Of a DNA stretch of 64,000 nucleotides, positions 1 to 8,492 are shown one piece after another (position 1 is the first letter of the stretch; each line of letters begins with the position of its first letter). The stretch comes from Actinernus sp. WN-2022. Its lineage: Eukaryota > Cnidaria > Anthozoa > Actiniaria > Actinernidae. Made by a program: the position numbers and the translations under genes. Where the stretch lies: assembly GCA_030867875.1 (NCBI GenBank), contig JAOWCC010000553.1, positions 1,327,001-1,391,000 of the forward strand. Direction: 5' to 3'. The notes beneath the pieces were generated by a model. It was not told where the DNA came from, did no database searches, and saw only the letters and a program-made list of their open reading frames with translations.

Positions 1-90
1 GTTTTTTAACCACAAAAATAAGAATACTGCAAATTTCAATAATAAATTACTGCGCGCTGATTATAAATTTCCTATCTGTGTCTGTTTCAG

Positions 91-540
91 AAACTTAATC
101 GCAGACTATGGTCTCTTCGACAACTAAACTGGCAAGATGGGGTAAAGGAAAAATGCCGGAAAGGACTTACCCCTGAATATACAAGCTCTGATGAGAGCAG
201 CTTATCAGAGGATGAACAGGGAAATGAAAGAAAAGCATTCGTTGTCAAGAAGCTGCCCTGGGAAAGCAGAAAACTAAGTGAAGTAAAGGCTACACTGGAC
301 CAATTCCATAAGAAATCAATACCAACACATGTTAGGAATTTCCAGACGCGCAGATTTACTGCAAAGGAACCTTCTACACGAAGTCGCCCAGAGGACCCTG
401 TTAAATGGGCAGTAAATGAAGTCAGTGTGTCTACACCACTGGCAACCAGTACTCCCGCACATGCATCGAGGAGAGTGGCTGCCCACACGAATGTGTCGCG
501 ACGTGGAATGTTAGGTTTACATCCCGCATCTCCATTATGA
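91..540 (+). CDS. 3'-terminal exon of an unknown acidic/basic protein
   Basis: An acceptor (TCTGTTTCAG) is followed by 149 open codons ending in TGA at 538-540. The protein starts with a basic Trp/Arg-rich stretch (RRLWSLRQLNWQ), then an acidic serine cluster (SSDESSLSEDEQ), a KKLPWESRKL block and a basic, Ser/Thr/Pro-rich tail ending in ASPL. The order acidic cluster, LPW block and basic tail resembles the C-terminal exon of a repeated family of uncharacterised cnidarian proteins, probably linked to mobile elements. That is recollection and was not searched. No catalytic domain is visible. The rest of the gene lies left of the window. The opposite strand is also open here, but codon patterns and the acceptor favour the plus strand. 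Confidence 0.6.
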   Translation, partial: KLNRRLWSLRQLNWQDGVKEKCRKGLTPEYTSSDESSLSEDEQGNERKAFVVKKLPWESRKLSEVKATLDQFHKKSIPTHVRNFQTRRFTAKEPSTRSRPEDPVKWAVNEVSVSTPLATSTPAHASRRVAAHTNVSRRGMLGLHPASPL

Positions 541-1480
541 AAATGGCCATTATCATTCACCAGCTCCAACAGTAATTTGAATTGCATATAAAGAGACTTG
601 GAACATGCTTGGTCCTTAAAAAGCATTTCAAAAAGACAATAGCTAGCCCAGAGATTTTAGATTTGATCGAGGACAGTATAGTGCATGATAGTTCATGATA
701 GTTCAAAGTACCTTTAAATATTATGAAGACTCATTTGTGCTATTAGTCTAATAGTGAAGAATACAATCTAACAGCCATTCTAAGAATTTTACTATTTTAC
801 AATAGTTCACTTTGTGTTCAATATAAGTACACATATCTATTTTCGCAGTTTTAGCCGTATCGTGGAGTCAAACATTTATAAATACCACGGCTGAGGTTGG
901 CGGCTATTCACAGCTGTGCATTTTATTTTTGTAAACCGTCAGAATTGTTACAGTTTAATTAACGTTGCAGACAATATAAATGATATAAATAATACAATAT
1001 AAATGAATGGCTTCAGATATTTCAGGCGTTTCTACCAATTCTGGCTATTCCAAAATTGGACGACACCAAAATAATATAGCTGTACAAATCCATGAATATA
1101 AAAAAAGTACTTCAGTCTGAAGAACATACTTAGAGTAAATACTTTTTTCTACATTGCAGAAGAGTGACATCTGCAGGATTTCGCTGTATTAACTGGAATA
1201 AGTACAAAAAACGCGCCCTCTTCATATTTTTCAGAGAGAATTTGAAAGCAAGTATACATGTACCTAGTGAGCAAAGAACAAATAAAGAAAACTTCGTAAC
1301 GGAACTTCTTGTATGTAGTATTGATATAACTCGAACTGGAGATATTCATCATTTTTCAATATGGGCTCAACAATCACAGATGGTGTTACATGTGTGCAAT
1401 GTCGAGTGATTATAACGTTCTTGATTTCTTTGTACTTCCCATCCAAAGCATCCTAAACTTGCTTCCCGTGAGCGTAAACT
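541..1480. other. No gene seen; AT-rich 3' flank
   Basis: Probable 3' untranslated and intergenic DNA. Short ORFs on both strands overlap one another and have neither splice sites nor protein-like composition, so they are left out. AATATAAATGAT-like direct repeats occur near 970-1005. Confidence 0.5.
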
Positions 1481-1945
1481 ACGCATTTTTACGCTTCTCG
1501 TTAAAAAAACTAATGCATATACTGAACTTTATGTTTAGCGTTTTTGCGTAAAGGAGGGCTTTACCTTCTTTACTGCTGCCATAAAGAACCTCTGTACGAT
1601 TCTTTACGCTTAGCGTTTTTGCGTAAAGAAGGGCTTTACCTTCCTTTACTACTGTCGTAAAGAACCTCTGTACGATTCTTTACGCTTAGCGTTTTTGCGT
1701 AAAGGAGGGCTTTACCTTCCTTTACTACTGTCGTAAAGAGTCGTAAAGAACCTCTGTACGGTTCTTTACGCTTAGCGTAATGCCGGCGGTAATTAGTGTC
1801 ACTACGCATCTTTACGCTCTATCGTATACACATCGTAAAGAACGTATTTACGGAAGTGTAAACAAGTGCTTAAAGAAGCGTAAACTGGATCTTTACGCCC
1901 ACTTTACGCTACAGTTACGGAAGCGTAAAGTCTATATTTCGTGCT
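1481..1945. repeat. GTAAAG/CTTTAC-rich satellite with a ~76-bp tandem core
   Basis: The core is three units of about 76 bp starting near 1536, 1611 and 1687. Each carries TAGCGTTTTTGCGTAAAG, GGGCTTTACCTTC and CGTAAAGAACCTCTGTACG. The flanks to 1481 and 1945 are filled with the same short word on both strands (CGTAAAG and CTTTACG), so the array can form many small hairpins. The third unit has a small internal duplication of GTCGTAAAGA. Confidence 0.85.
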
Positions 1946-2087
1946 GTGGATGCTCCCGTTATTTGTATTATAAACAGTTATGTATAGGTTATGTATATCG
2001 AAAGTCTATTTATTGCCTTCTACAGGATTTTGGACACTGTTTAGATGCTTAAAACAATTACTTTTAACTCATATCTTTTTTTTTCAG

Positions 2088-3482
2088 GATCTGTTTGGTC
2101 TTCCATGTGCTACCACGTGTAAAAACTTCAATACAGTAGAAAAACTAGAACCTGGCTTGAATATGCATATCATTGACGAGGCAGTGAAGCTTTATGGCAA
2201 TTCTCCAGTTATCGAGTGCAGTGATGAAGCTAGAGCATTACGGTATGCGATATATAGTTCGATTGAGTTTTAGAAAAAAATGTGATGTGTCTCTCTTTGC
2301 ATCCTCAACGTCTACATTATAAAAGGGGTTTGGAGTGACATGCTATGCAATTATATTTTATCGCTAAAACTCTTACTATACCTTATTACATGAAATTTTC
2401 GCGACACGTTAATTTCGTGTCCATATTTCGCGACACTAATTTCGCGATTTGGCAGAAATTTTAAAATCTAAGTCACTTTATTTTCGTGATTTCATCAGAA
2501 AATTCGCGATTTCATCCAATAATTCGTTATCGAACATTTGCTTGTATACCGGTATATGCCGAGTCCTGTTGATAAAATCACCAACACCGCCTACCATTCG
2601 TACTGCATTAAACAATTTAAAATAGCACACAATATTCTGAATGATATGTAGCACTGAAATTAAGACCTGTAGGTAATGCAACTTGATAAACTAGACTGAT
2701 CATATATGATTACCTTAAAGAGCCCAAGTCAGCCACTCCTTTGTTATTGTTTAAATTCGAAAGCCGAATCTAATTTTCCCACACAAACTTCGAAATAACC
2801 ATCCACGAATAAAGTATTATACTTAGTTAACAGTATTCGGTTACAAATACTACATTTACTTGGCAAAATCATCTGACAGAAATGGATGCTTTCTCTGTCT
2901 CAGTATTTTTCTGGTGGACAAAATGGCGGCTGACTCGGACTCTTTGATGGCGCTGTTTCTTTTATTGGTTACATATACGAAGTCACTTAATTTTCGCACC
3001 AACAAATTTTCGCGACACTTTAATTTCGCGATTTTTTAAAAATTGCGAAAATCACGAAATTAAAGTGTCACGAAAATTTCATGTAATAAGGTACTCCAAT
3101 CGACTACTCTGTTATCTACGACTACAATGTACTCTTCTGTTTACTTTTTACTCTGACGAAGGGCTAGCGCTCGACACGTCAGCTGCTACTCATTTCTAAT
3201 GGCGGTTAGCATACCTTAATCGACTTTTAGTTGATCAAACCAACAGTGTTCACCCTGAGTGTCTATCTGCTGACCTCATCGTTGAACGTTTTTTGTACTA
3301 TCTTCTAAGTGAATTTAATGAAATGTTTTTATCTCCTAACAGATACCTACATTGTACAAGCACGTTTGAATAAAGAAGGTGAGATAGTGATCTTAGGCAA
3401 ATGTTGGGATCCTGACGGCATCCGAAGTAGATGGTCCAACGAAAAGCTAACCGTGCCAGAAAAGGATGAATCTTTAGGTTAG
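2088..3482 (+). CDS. Last two exons of an unknown protein, split by a transposon-bearing intron
   Basis: Exon one begins after TTTTTTTTTCAG at 2088 and reads DLFGLPCATTCKNF, then NMHIIDEAVKLYGNSP. The last exon begins after CTCCTAACAG at 3343, reads TYIVQARLNKEGEIVILGKC and a Trp-rich segment, and stops at 3480-3482. The second exon needs one base carried over. The donor that supplies it (at 2257) is weak, and the better-looking GT at 2243 gives the wrong phase, so the join is tentative or an exon is missing. The intron holds a 711-bp miniature element and a Penelope-like fragment. I do not recognise the family with confidence; the compact hydrophobic ends look like part of a larger cnidarian mobile-element protein. 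Confidence 0.5.
2381..3091. mobile_element. 711-bp non-autonomous DNA transposon (MITE-like), TA target site
   Basis: The ends are CCTTATTACATGAAATTTTC and its reverse complement, extending to about 39 bp of near-perfect terminal inverted repeat with two or three mismatches. TA flanks both ends (2379-2380 and 3092-3093). Subterminal copies of TTCGCGACACTTTAATTTCG and AATTTCGCGATTTT occur inside both ends, as in families whose transposase binds repeated sites. No transposase ORF is present. The TA duplication fits a Tc1/mariner-like or similar mobiliser. Confidence 0.85.
3130..3250 (+). mobile_element. Penelope-like element fragment with hammerhead-like core (copy 1)
   Basis: Contains CTCTGACGAAGGGCTAGCGC followed by TCGACACGTCAGCTGC, then GGCGGTTAGCATACCTTAAT. 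The order CTGACGA, short stem, GA(A)AC and GTC resembles the minimal hammerhead ribozymes known from Penelope-like retroelements. In this copy the GAAAC box is GACAC. A second copy at 7321-7400 shares about 100 bp including the downstream part. Confidence 0.5.
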
Positions 3483-4165
3483 AATTTGTTTTTGTTTGTT
3501 TTGAGCATTGTACAATATTGTAGTCTTCTCTCTGTCCCCACCACTTCTCTTATGAAACAGCCATCAGTCAGCCTCGAATACACGTGAAAACGCTTTTGTG
3601 TGACAACGTGAGCACGAGGCTAGTCAGGCCAGGACGATTCTTATTTAAATTGGACGCCATTTTTCGAATGGGTCTATATTGGTAATAATTAGACTGTTAA
3701 TAAAATGTAAGATATTTTTAAAATGCCTAAAACGATGCCTTATATCATAAGCCACCTTTTTGCGTTAAAAAGGCTTAAGCTAAGTTAGCTCTATAGGATT
3801 CAACCTTATCCTCTATTGGACATGAATGTATGAATAAAACAAAAGTTGAAATCATGAAATACAGACTGTTGTTGTGTTGATATATTTGTGTTCAGGTAAT
3901 AGTTTACCGTATTGTTCTCACACCAAAGGTAGCCTCTCTAGACCTTGGGGACGGTTACAAAAGTTTCCAGCTGTATGAGGTTTAAACTGAATTGAAAAGT
4001 CGTATTATAAAATTACTTTGTCCGGTGCATGGCAAGTGAAATAGGGACTAAAAGCCAATAACGCCACAATTTTTTTGAAAAGGGCAATAGAAAAACTAAA
4101 TTTTGTTCACCACATACACAGCGAGCTCACATCTAAGACTGACGAGGGGGTGTTTTCTTTCTTGG
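3483..4165. other. No gene seen
   Basis: Downstream flank of the preceding gene. It contains AATAAAAC near 3833, a possible polyadenylation signal, and no ORF with protein-like composition. Confidence 0.4.
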
Positions 4166-4323
4166 GTTTTATCTTAATATCTCTAAATTTGAAGCAATCA
4201 TAATTTTTTGAAATCTCTAAATTTAACAGAGTTTGTGAGCTGGACAGCAAGCCTCATAAACACTGTTAAATTTTGAGATTTCAAAAAATTATAATTGCTT
4301 CAGTTTTAGAGATGAAATAAAAC
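4166..4323. repeat. Foldback with ~72-bp arms
   Basis: The left arm (4166-4241) and right arm (4251-4323) are reverse complements with scattered mismatches, sharing GAAGCAAT(C/T)ATAATTTTTT and AAATTTAACAG. The loop is about 9 bp. No clear target-site duplication was found. Confidence 0.8.
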
Positions 4324-4708
4324 TTGCATCAGTTGCTAATTTTGGTACGCTCTTTCCATTTCTGGAAAAAGTGGATGCCAAAATTTGTGATTGACATGGT
4401 CACGTGACCAATTGATGCAAATGCCCATTCCCCAGAGATCGCGCACATGCATAGTTTAAGGAATGAAAGTCGAGATTACTGATTTGTGCCTTGAGTAACG
4501 GGGGACGGAAGCCGGTAAATGGCAGATGAAAGAAGTGTTCAGTTTTATTTAACAGAACTGTCAGATTTTGTATGCTTACCGCATTACCGTATCAAAAAGA
4601 ACGTTATTTGCATTACGTCACTTCGGTCCCCCGTTACTTTACTCAAGGCACAGAATATAGTACGAAAAATATTTGCAAATGTATAACTGGTTCTATAATG
4701 CACTCTAA

Positions 4709-5031
4709 AGGCCCGTTTACACAAGCGATTTTTGATGCAATTTTTCTCGCGATTTTCACTGCAATTTTTGTCTCGCTCGCGCTGCAACTTCAAATCGCGC
4801 GTGTAAACCAGCCGCGATTTCAGTGCGATTTATCGCCGCGAAATCGCCGAGGTTTCGAACATGTTCGAAACTTGATGCAATTTGGCGGCGATTTCTCAGA
4901 AAAGTATACCAAAGATGACTGAAATCGCGCCCAAATTGCAACGAAATCGCGGCCGGTTTACACGCGCGACAAAAATTGCAGTGAAAATCGCAACAAAAAT
5001 TGCCTCAAAAATCGCCCGTGTAAACGAGCCT
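4709..5031. mobile_element. PIF/Harbinger-type MITE, TAA target site
   Basis: It has long terminal inverted repeats of about 67 bp beginning AGGCCCGTTTACAC and ending GTGTAAACGAGCCT. TAA flanks both ends (4706-4708 and 5032-5034). The interior is filled with GCGATTTT/AAAATCGC and GCAATTTTT words. A 3-bp TAA duplication with AGG/GGG ends is typical of PIF/Harbinger. There is no coding capacity. Confidence 0.8.
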
Positions 5032-5110
5032 TAAGGCCTGCAAGACTTCTTCACCCAAAGATTACCATAGATACTCAGTTGGATACTATTTCTGCCTAAT
5101 AGAATAGTCA

Positions 5111-5570
5111 ATAATTTGGTGCGATTATGCGAGTAGTTCCTCCTTTGTGTACGAGAACGTTTGAGCGCGTTTGAGCGGAGCGAAGGGGGACAATCGCTTC
5201 AGTCCCTACTCGGACTACTCTTCGCTCGCTCTGCCGTGCTCGTACACGATCAACAGAGGTGCTGCTCGCAGTCTAGAGTTAGTAGGCTTTTACGAGTTGG
5301 GATTTTATGAGCATTTTCAAAAGGGCAGCCATCTCGAGTTTCAAGTTTTCTCCTTACACCATGCGCGCGCGCTATCTCTGGAGAAACAGTTAGTTGTGGT
5401 TTGAATTTTCACGATCTAGCCCCTCAAAGCAACATGGGTGCTCTGCGCTGCCTTCTAGGACAGTCTTACATACGGGTTCCCTGTGACACTTGATATAAAT
5501 TGCCCGATCGCTTGTACTCGGCCAGTGGCTAATAGCGATTGGATATAACAGAAGTTATTTCTTAGAGGAT
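5111..5570. other. No gene seen; dispersed-repeat flank
   Basis: GC-richer sequence with GAGCGCGTTTGAGCGGAGCG and a segment (AGTTTCAAGTTTTC...CTGGAGAAA) that recurs near 5905. ORFs across it lack splice sites or recognisable motifs. Confidence 0.4.
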
Positions 5571-5927
5571 CACGAACATTCCCCAAAGATTGCGCACGCG
5601 CATAGTTTAAGGAGAGAGAAAGGATTGAAACTCGAGAGATTGTTCGTACTGATATATCTATGCCTAGAGTAACAGAACGGAAGTGGAAATAGTAAATTAC
5701 ATAACTGTCCAGTTTTATCTGCATAACGTATCAAATGTAACAGAACTGTCAGATTGTGCAAGACTTCTTCATCCATGGATTACGATAGATACTCAGTTGG
5801 GTACTCTTTTTGACTAATAAAATATCAAATATTTGAGTCGGTAGGCCTTTTCGGACCTTTTCTTTGGGATTTTTTAGCATTTTTAAAAAGGCAGGCATAT
5901 CGAGTTTCATCCCCGCAAAATAGTGGG

Positions 5928-6020
5928 GAAACGATTAGCTGTTAAGGGGCTAGATCACGAAACGATTAGCCGTTAAGGGGCTAGATCACGAAACGATTAG
6001 CTGTTAGGGGGCTAGATCAC
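5928..6020. repeat. 31-bp tandem repeat, 3 copies
   Basis: Three consecutive copies beginning GAAACGATTAG and ending GGCTAGATCAC at 5928, 5959 and 5990, differing by one or two bases. A related inverted partial copy (ACGATCTAGCCCC) lies near 5411. Confidence 0.9.
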
Positions 6021-6304
6021 GAAAAGTTAAACGAGCAACAAGAGAACGACCTGAACGACCCACACTGCTTTCCTGGCCAGTCTTACATGTGGGCTCCCTT
6101 TGGAAGGCGGCTGTACCTCAGGCCAGTGTTGCGCGAAAAATCGTCGTTAACATTGGTCCCGAGTAACATCTCCTTAAAGCATAGCAAGAGCGTGAAGTGC
6201 GTGTAAAGCTTTGGTCAAACAGGTTCAACATGGCACAACATTTGTAGCCCCATATATACTCCCATATATAAGCTATACGGGTATGTGCCGCCCAACGGAG
6301 TCGT

Positions 6305-6352
6305 TATTTTTGTCATTTTTGTCATTTTTGACATTTTTGACATTTTTGACAG
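6305..6352. repeat. 9-10 bp repeat that switches strand mid-array
   Basis: TTTTTGTCA repeats give way to TTTTTGACA repeats, so the outer word is GTCA on one side and TGAC on the other. It lies within repeat-derived DNA (6200-6730) that carries three AAACGGGGT words. Confidence 0.75.
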
Positions 6353-6967
6353 GTATCAATTTTTAGACCTCAGACTTAAAAATGCCTGGAATGCACTCTG
6401 AAACGGGGTATGATATTTATTCAGAGAAGCTAAAATGTTTCAAAGGAAGTTACATTGCAATAAATGATTCTAATTCAGTTCACACCAGTACACTTCGTTG
6501 TTGAATTAAAGTATATTTTGTTGAAGATCAGTTTGTGTGTGGTTCATTTAGAAGTTGAAGATGTTGAAGGTGTTGATCCGGCAGACTCTGTCAAGCAGCG
6601 CAACGCGTGTTACGTATTACATTCAATCCGTCTCGGGACAATACCGGCAAACTCTAAAACGGGGTATCAAAATTAACACGAAACTACTCTTAAACGGGGT
6701 CCACATTTGATGACCAGGGCGGTACATACCCCTCCCCTGGGGACTTGTAGAGACCGAAAACTGTTTTTAAATGATTTCTATATCTCAACACCTTTCAACA
6801 ATTTAAACCTGTTTCAAGATCGGCTCCAACACTAAATATTGTTCCGATGTTGAAACGGTTTGTACAGGGCTTAACTGAAATATAGAACGCTATATTTTTA
6901 TTTTAAGAATAAAAACCTGAGCTAACCTGCAGAATTCGGTATTTTTAAAATCCTGTGAAACAACAGG

Positions 6968-7143
6968 TACGTGCAGAATTTGCCAGCAGAGAAATATCGC
7001 TCTGTTATATTATTATTATGTAATTATATCGGACTGCAGAATTTACCAGCTGACAAATATCGCTCCGTTATATTATTATTTAGTATCAGACTGCAGAATT
7101 TGCCAGCCAAGAAATTCCAAAGTGCAGAATTTGCCAGCCGAGT
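6968..7143. repeat. Degenerate ~60-bp tandem repeat
   Basis: TGCAGAATTT(G/A)CCAGC recurs at about 6973, 7035, 7092 and 7122, the first two followed by AAATATCGCTC(T/C)GTTATATT. The last two units are shortened to about 30 bp. The run is open in one frame, but only as a by-product of the repetition. Confidence 0.75.
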
Positions 7144-7320
7144 GGCCCAGAAGAACAGTTATTTTGCAGAACAGTTCGTTGGGTGTTCCTGTTTATTGCT
7201 CACTTTGAATAGGAAGTAGGAAGTAGATCAGTGAACGGTCAGAATAAAGCCGTGGGAATGTTTGATTTACTGGTATTACTGGCAGTTGCCGGTTAACCAA
7301 TGCGTTCTAAACTTTTTTCT

Positions 7321-7400
7321 CTTTTGCTCTGACGAAGGGCTAGCGCTCGAAACGTGAGCTGCTACTCGCTTCCCACGGCGGTTAACATATCTTAATCGAC
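7321..7400 (+). mobile_element. Penelope-like element fragment with hammerhead-like core (copy 2)
   Basis: GCT then CTGACGA, a GGGC...GCTC stem, CGAAAC, GTG and AGC follow one another from 7326 to 7359. GCT and AGC can pair as the outer stem. The predicted cleavage triplet is GTG, where GTC would be expected (copy 1 has GTC). The same GGCGGTTAACATATCTTAAT tail follows as in copy 1. Confidence 0.5.
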
Positions 7401-7704
7401 TTAGTCATCATACGAGCATTCTAAACTTTGCCGAATTTATAAGTTTAAACAGCAGTTTAAATTCCACGTAAAATGATCGATACGCGCGTCAAGTTCCCGG
7501 CTATCAAAAACTACTCAAACAGAAACGTGGTATGGAATATTTATATCTTCCAATTTTTTTCGGGAATTTGAGTTTATAATAATAAAAGTTAAAAACGCAA
7601 AATAATGTTATTGTAAATAATAGCCGGTGAAAATGACAAGACCGTCGGTGGGATAAAATTAACGGCTTGCCCGGCCATAGTTTCTGAGAAGCCGTGTAGC
7701 GGAA

Positions 7705-7983
7705 ATGGTTCGCAAGTTATTGAAACAAAGCTCCTTGCAAGTCAACAACACCGCAAAAAGGACATGTATTCGTACTGAGCAATTATTACAAAGCAAAATA
7801 AAACGTTTGCAAATAGGCCAGGATCCAAGCGGAGGTGCGCCGCAGATAAGTTTTCGCCAAAGGCCAAAGGAACTCGAAGGAGCACTGTGGATTCACGCTC
7901 CAATATCTTATTTCATTTTGATTGACGTTTTCCTTCAAAGAATTGAAAAGCGAACTGATCCAAAATTATATTTAAAAAATTAA
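7705..7983 (+). CDS. Small hypothetical ORF, 92 aa
   Basis: The ATG is in a reasonable context (GGAAATGG) and the product is basic at the N terminus (MVRKLLKQSS) with a hydrophobic patch near residues 62-75 (APISYFILIDVFLQ). No family is recognised. It lies 510 bp upstream of the DBF4-like gene on the same strand and could equally be a chance ORF in repeat-derived DNA. No splice donor was identified. Confidence 0.25.
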   Translation: MVRKLLKQSSLQVNNTAKRTCIRTEQLLQSKIKRLQIGQDPSGGAPQISFRQRPKELEGALWIHAPISYFILIDVFLQRIEKRTDPKLYLKN

Positions 7984-8492
7984 CAAACTTTGCCAGCCTA
8001 CGGTAAACGAAAACGGGGCTTTATAGCTGTAAACGTCGCACCTGTAATGGCAATATTAAGGTAATTTTCTGAAGCCCGCAGACTCGACTGACCTGCCAGC
8101 AGGATACGTTGGGCACACGTCGAAAAAGTTCGGTGATCTGGTTAATAATATAACAGGTAATTTTGTAGTTAGAACAAGAAACGTTTCAAAAACTTATTTG
8201 TTTGGCAATCTACTATGTCAAGAGCAAGAGAGGACTATGCTTAACATTTTCGATGAAACTTTTCAGGTGAAAATTTGCTGACTTTATACTTATAAAAGCG
8301 GTATAAGTTCATTTTTTTTTAATTTATGGGTATTTCCAGTAAGCCCGAAAGTGTCACGCGTTGTTCACATGGTTCGTTCACATGAATTTCCGGTTCAGGA
8401 TTCTGGCACTGTGCCGCGAGCCACATGCCGTAAGCCTCTGCGCGCTGAAGCCGCAGTCTTGATTATCATATGCATTAACGTTTCAAAACTGC
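7984..8492. other. No gene; probable upstream region of the DBF4-like gene
   Basis: No coding signal. It contains a duplicated word (GTTCACATG at about 8364 and 8375) and is moderately GC-rich just before the DBF4-like start, which could be a promoter. No clear TATA or factor sites can be assigned. Confidence 0.3.

Larger units (their letters stand above)
4425..5825. repeat. Old segmental duplication, one copy split by a miniature element
   Basis: Copy A (about 4425-4575 and 5034-5110) and copy B (about 5570-5825) share GCGCAC(A/G)(T/C)GCATAGTTTAAGG, AACAGAACTGTCAGATT, GCAAGACTTCTTCA and ATAGATACTCAGTTGG in the same order and strand. Copy A also holds an internal inverted repeat (TGAGTAACGGGGGA near 4492, TCCCCCGTTACTTTACTCA near 4627) and the miniature element at 4709-5031, so it is far longer. 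The duplication came first, the insertions later. Confidence 0.65.

Noticed and set aside
87..626. 179-codon ORF on the minus strand
   Set aside because: It is the shadow of the plus-strand terminal exon at 91-540, which has an acceptor, a sensible acidic/basic protein pattern and a stop. The minus product has no motif.
1481..1945. CRISPR-like array
   Set aside because: Units are directly adjacent without unique spacers, and the surrounding DNA is eukaryotic.
4572..4922. 116-codon plus-strand ORF across the Harbinger MITE
   Set aside because: Most of it is translation of MITE inverted repeats (AIFDAIFLAIFTAIF), with no upstream coding context.
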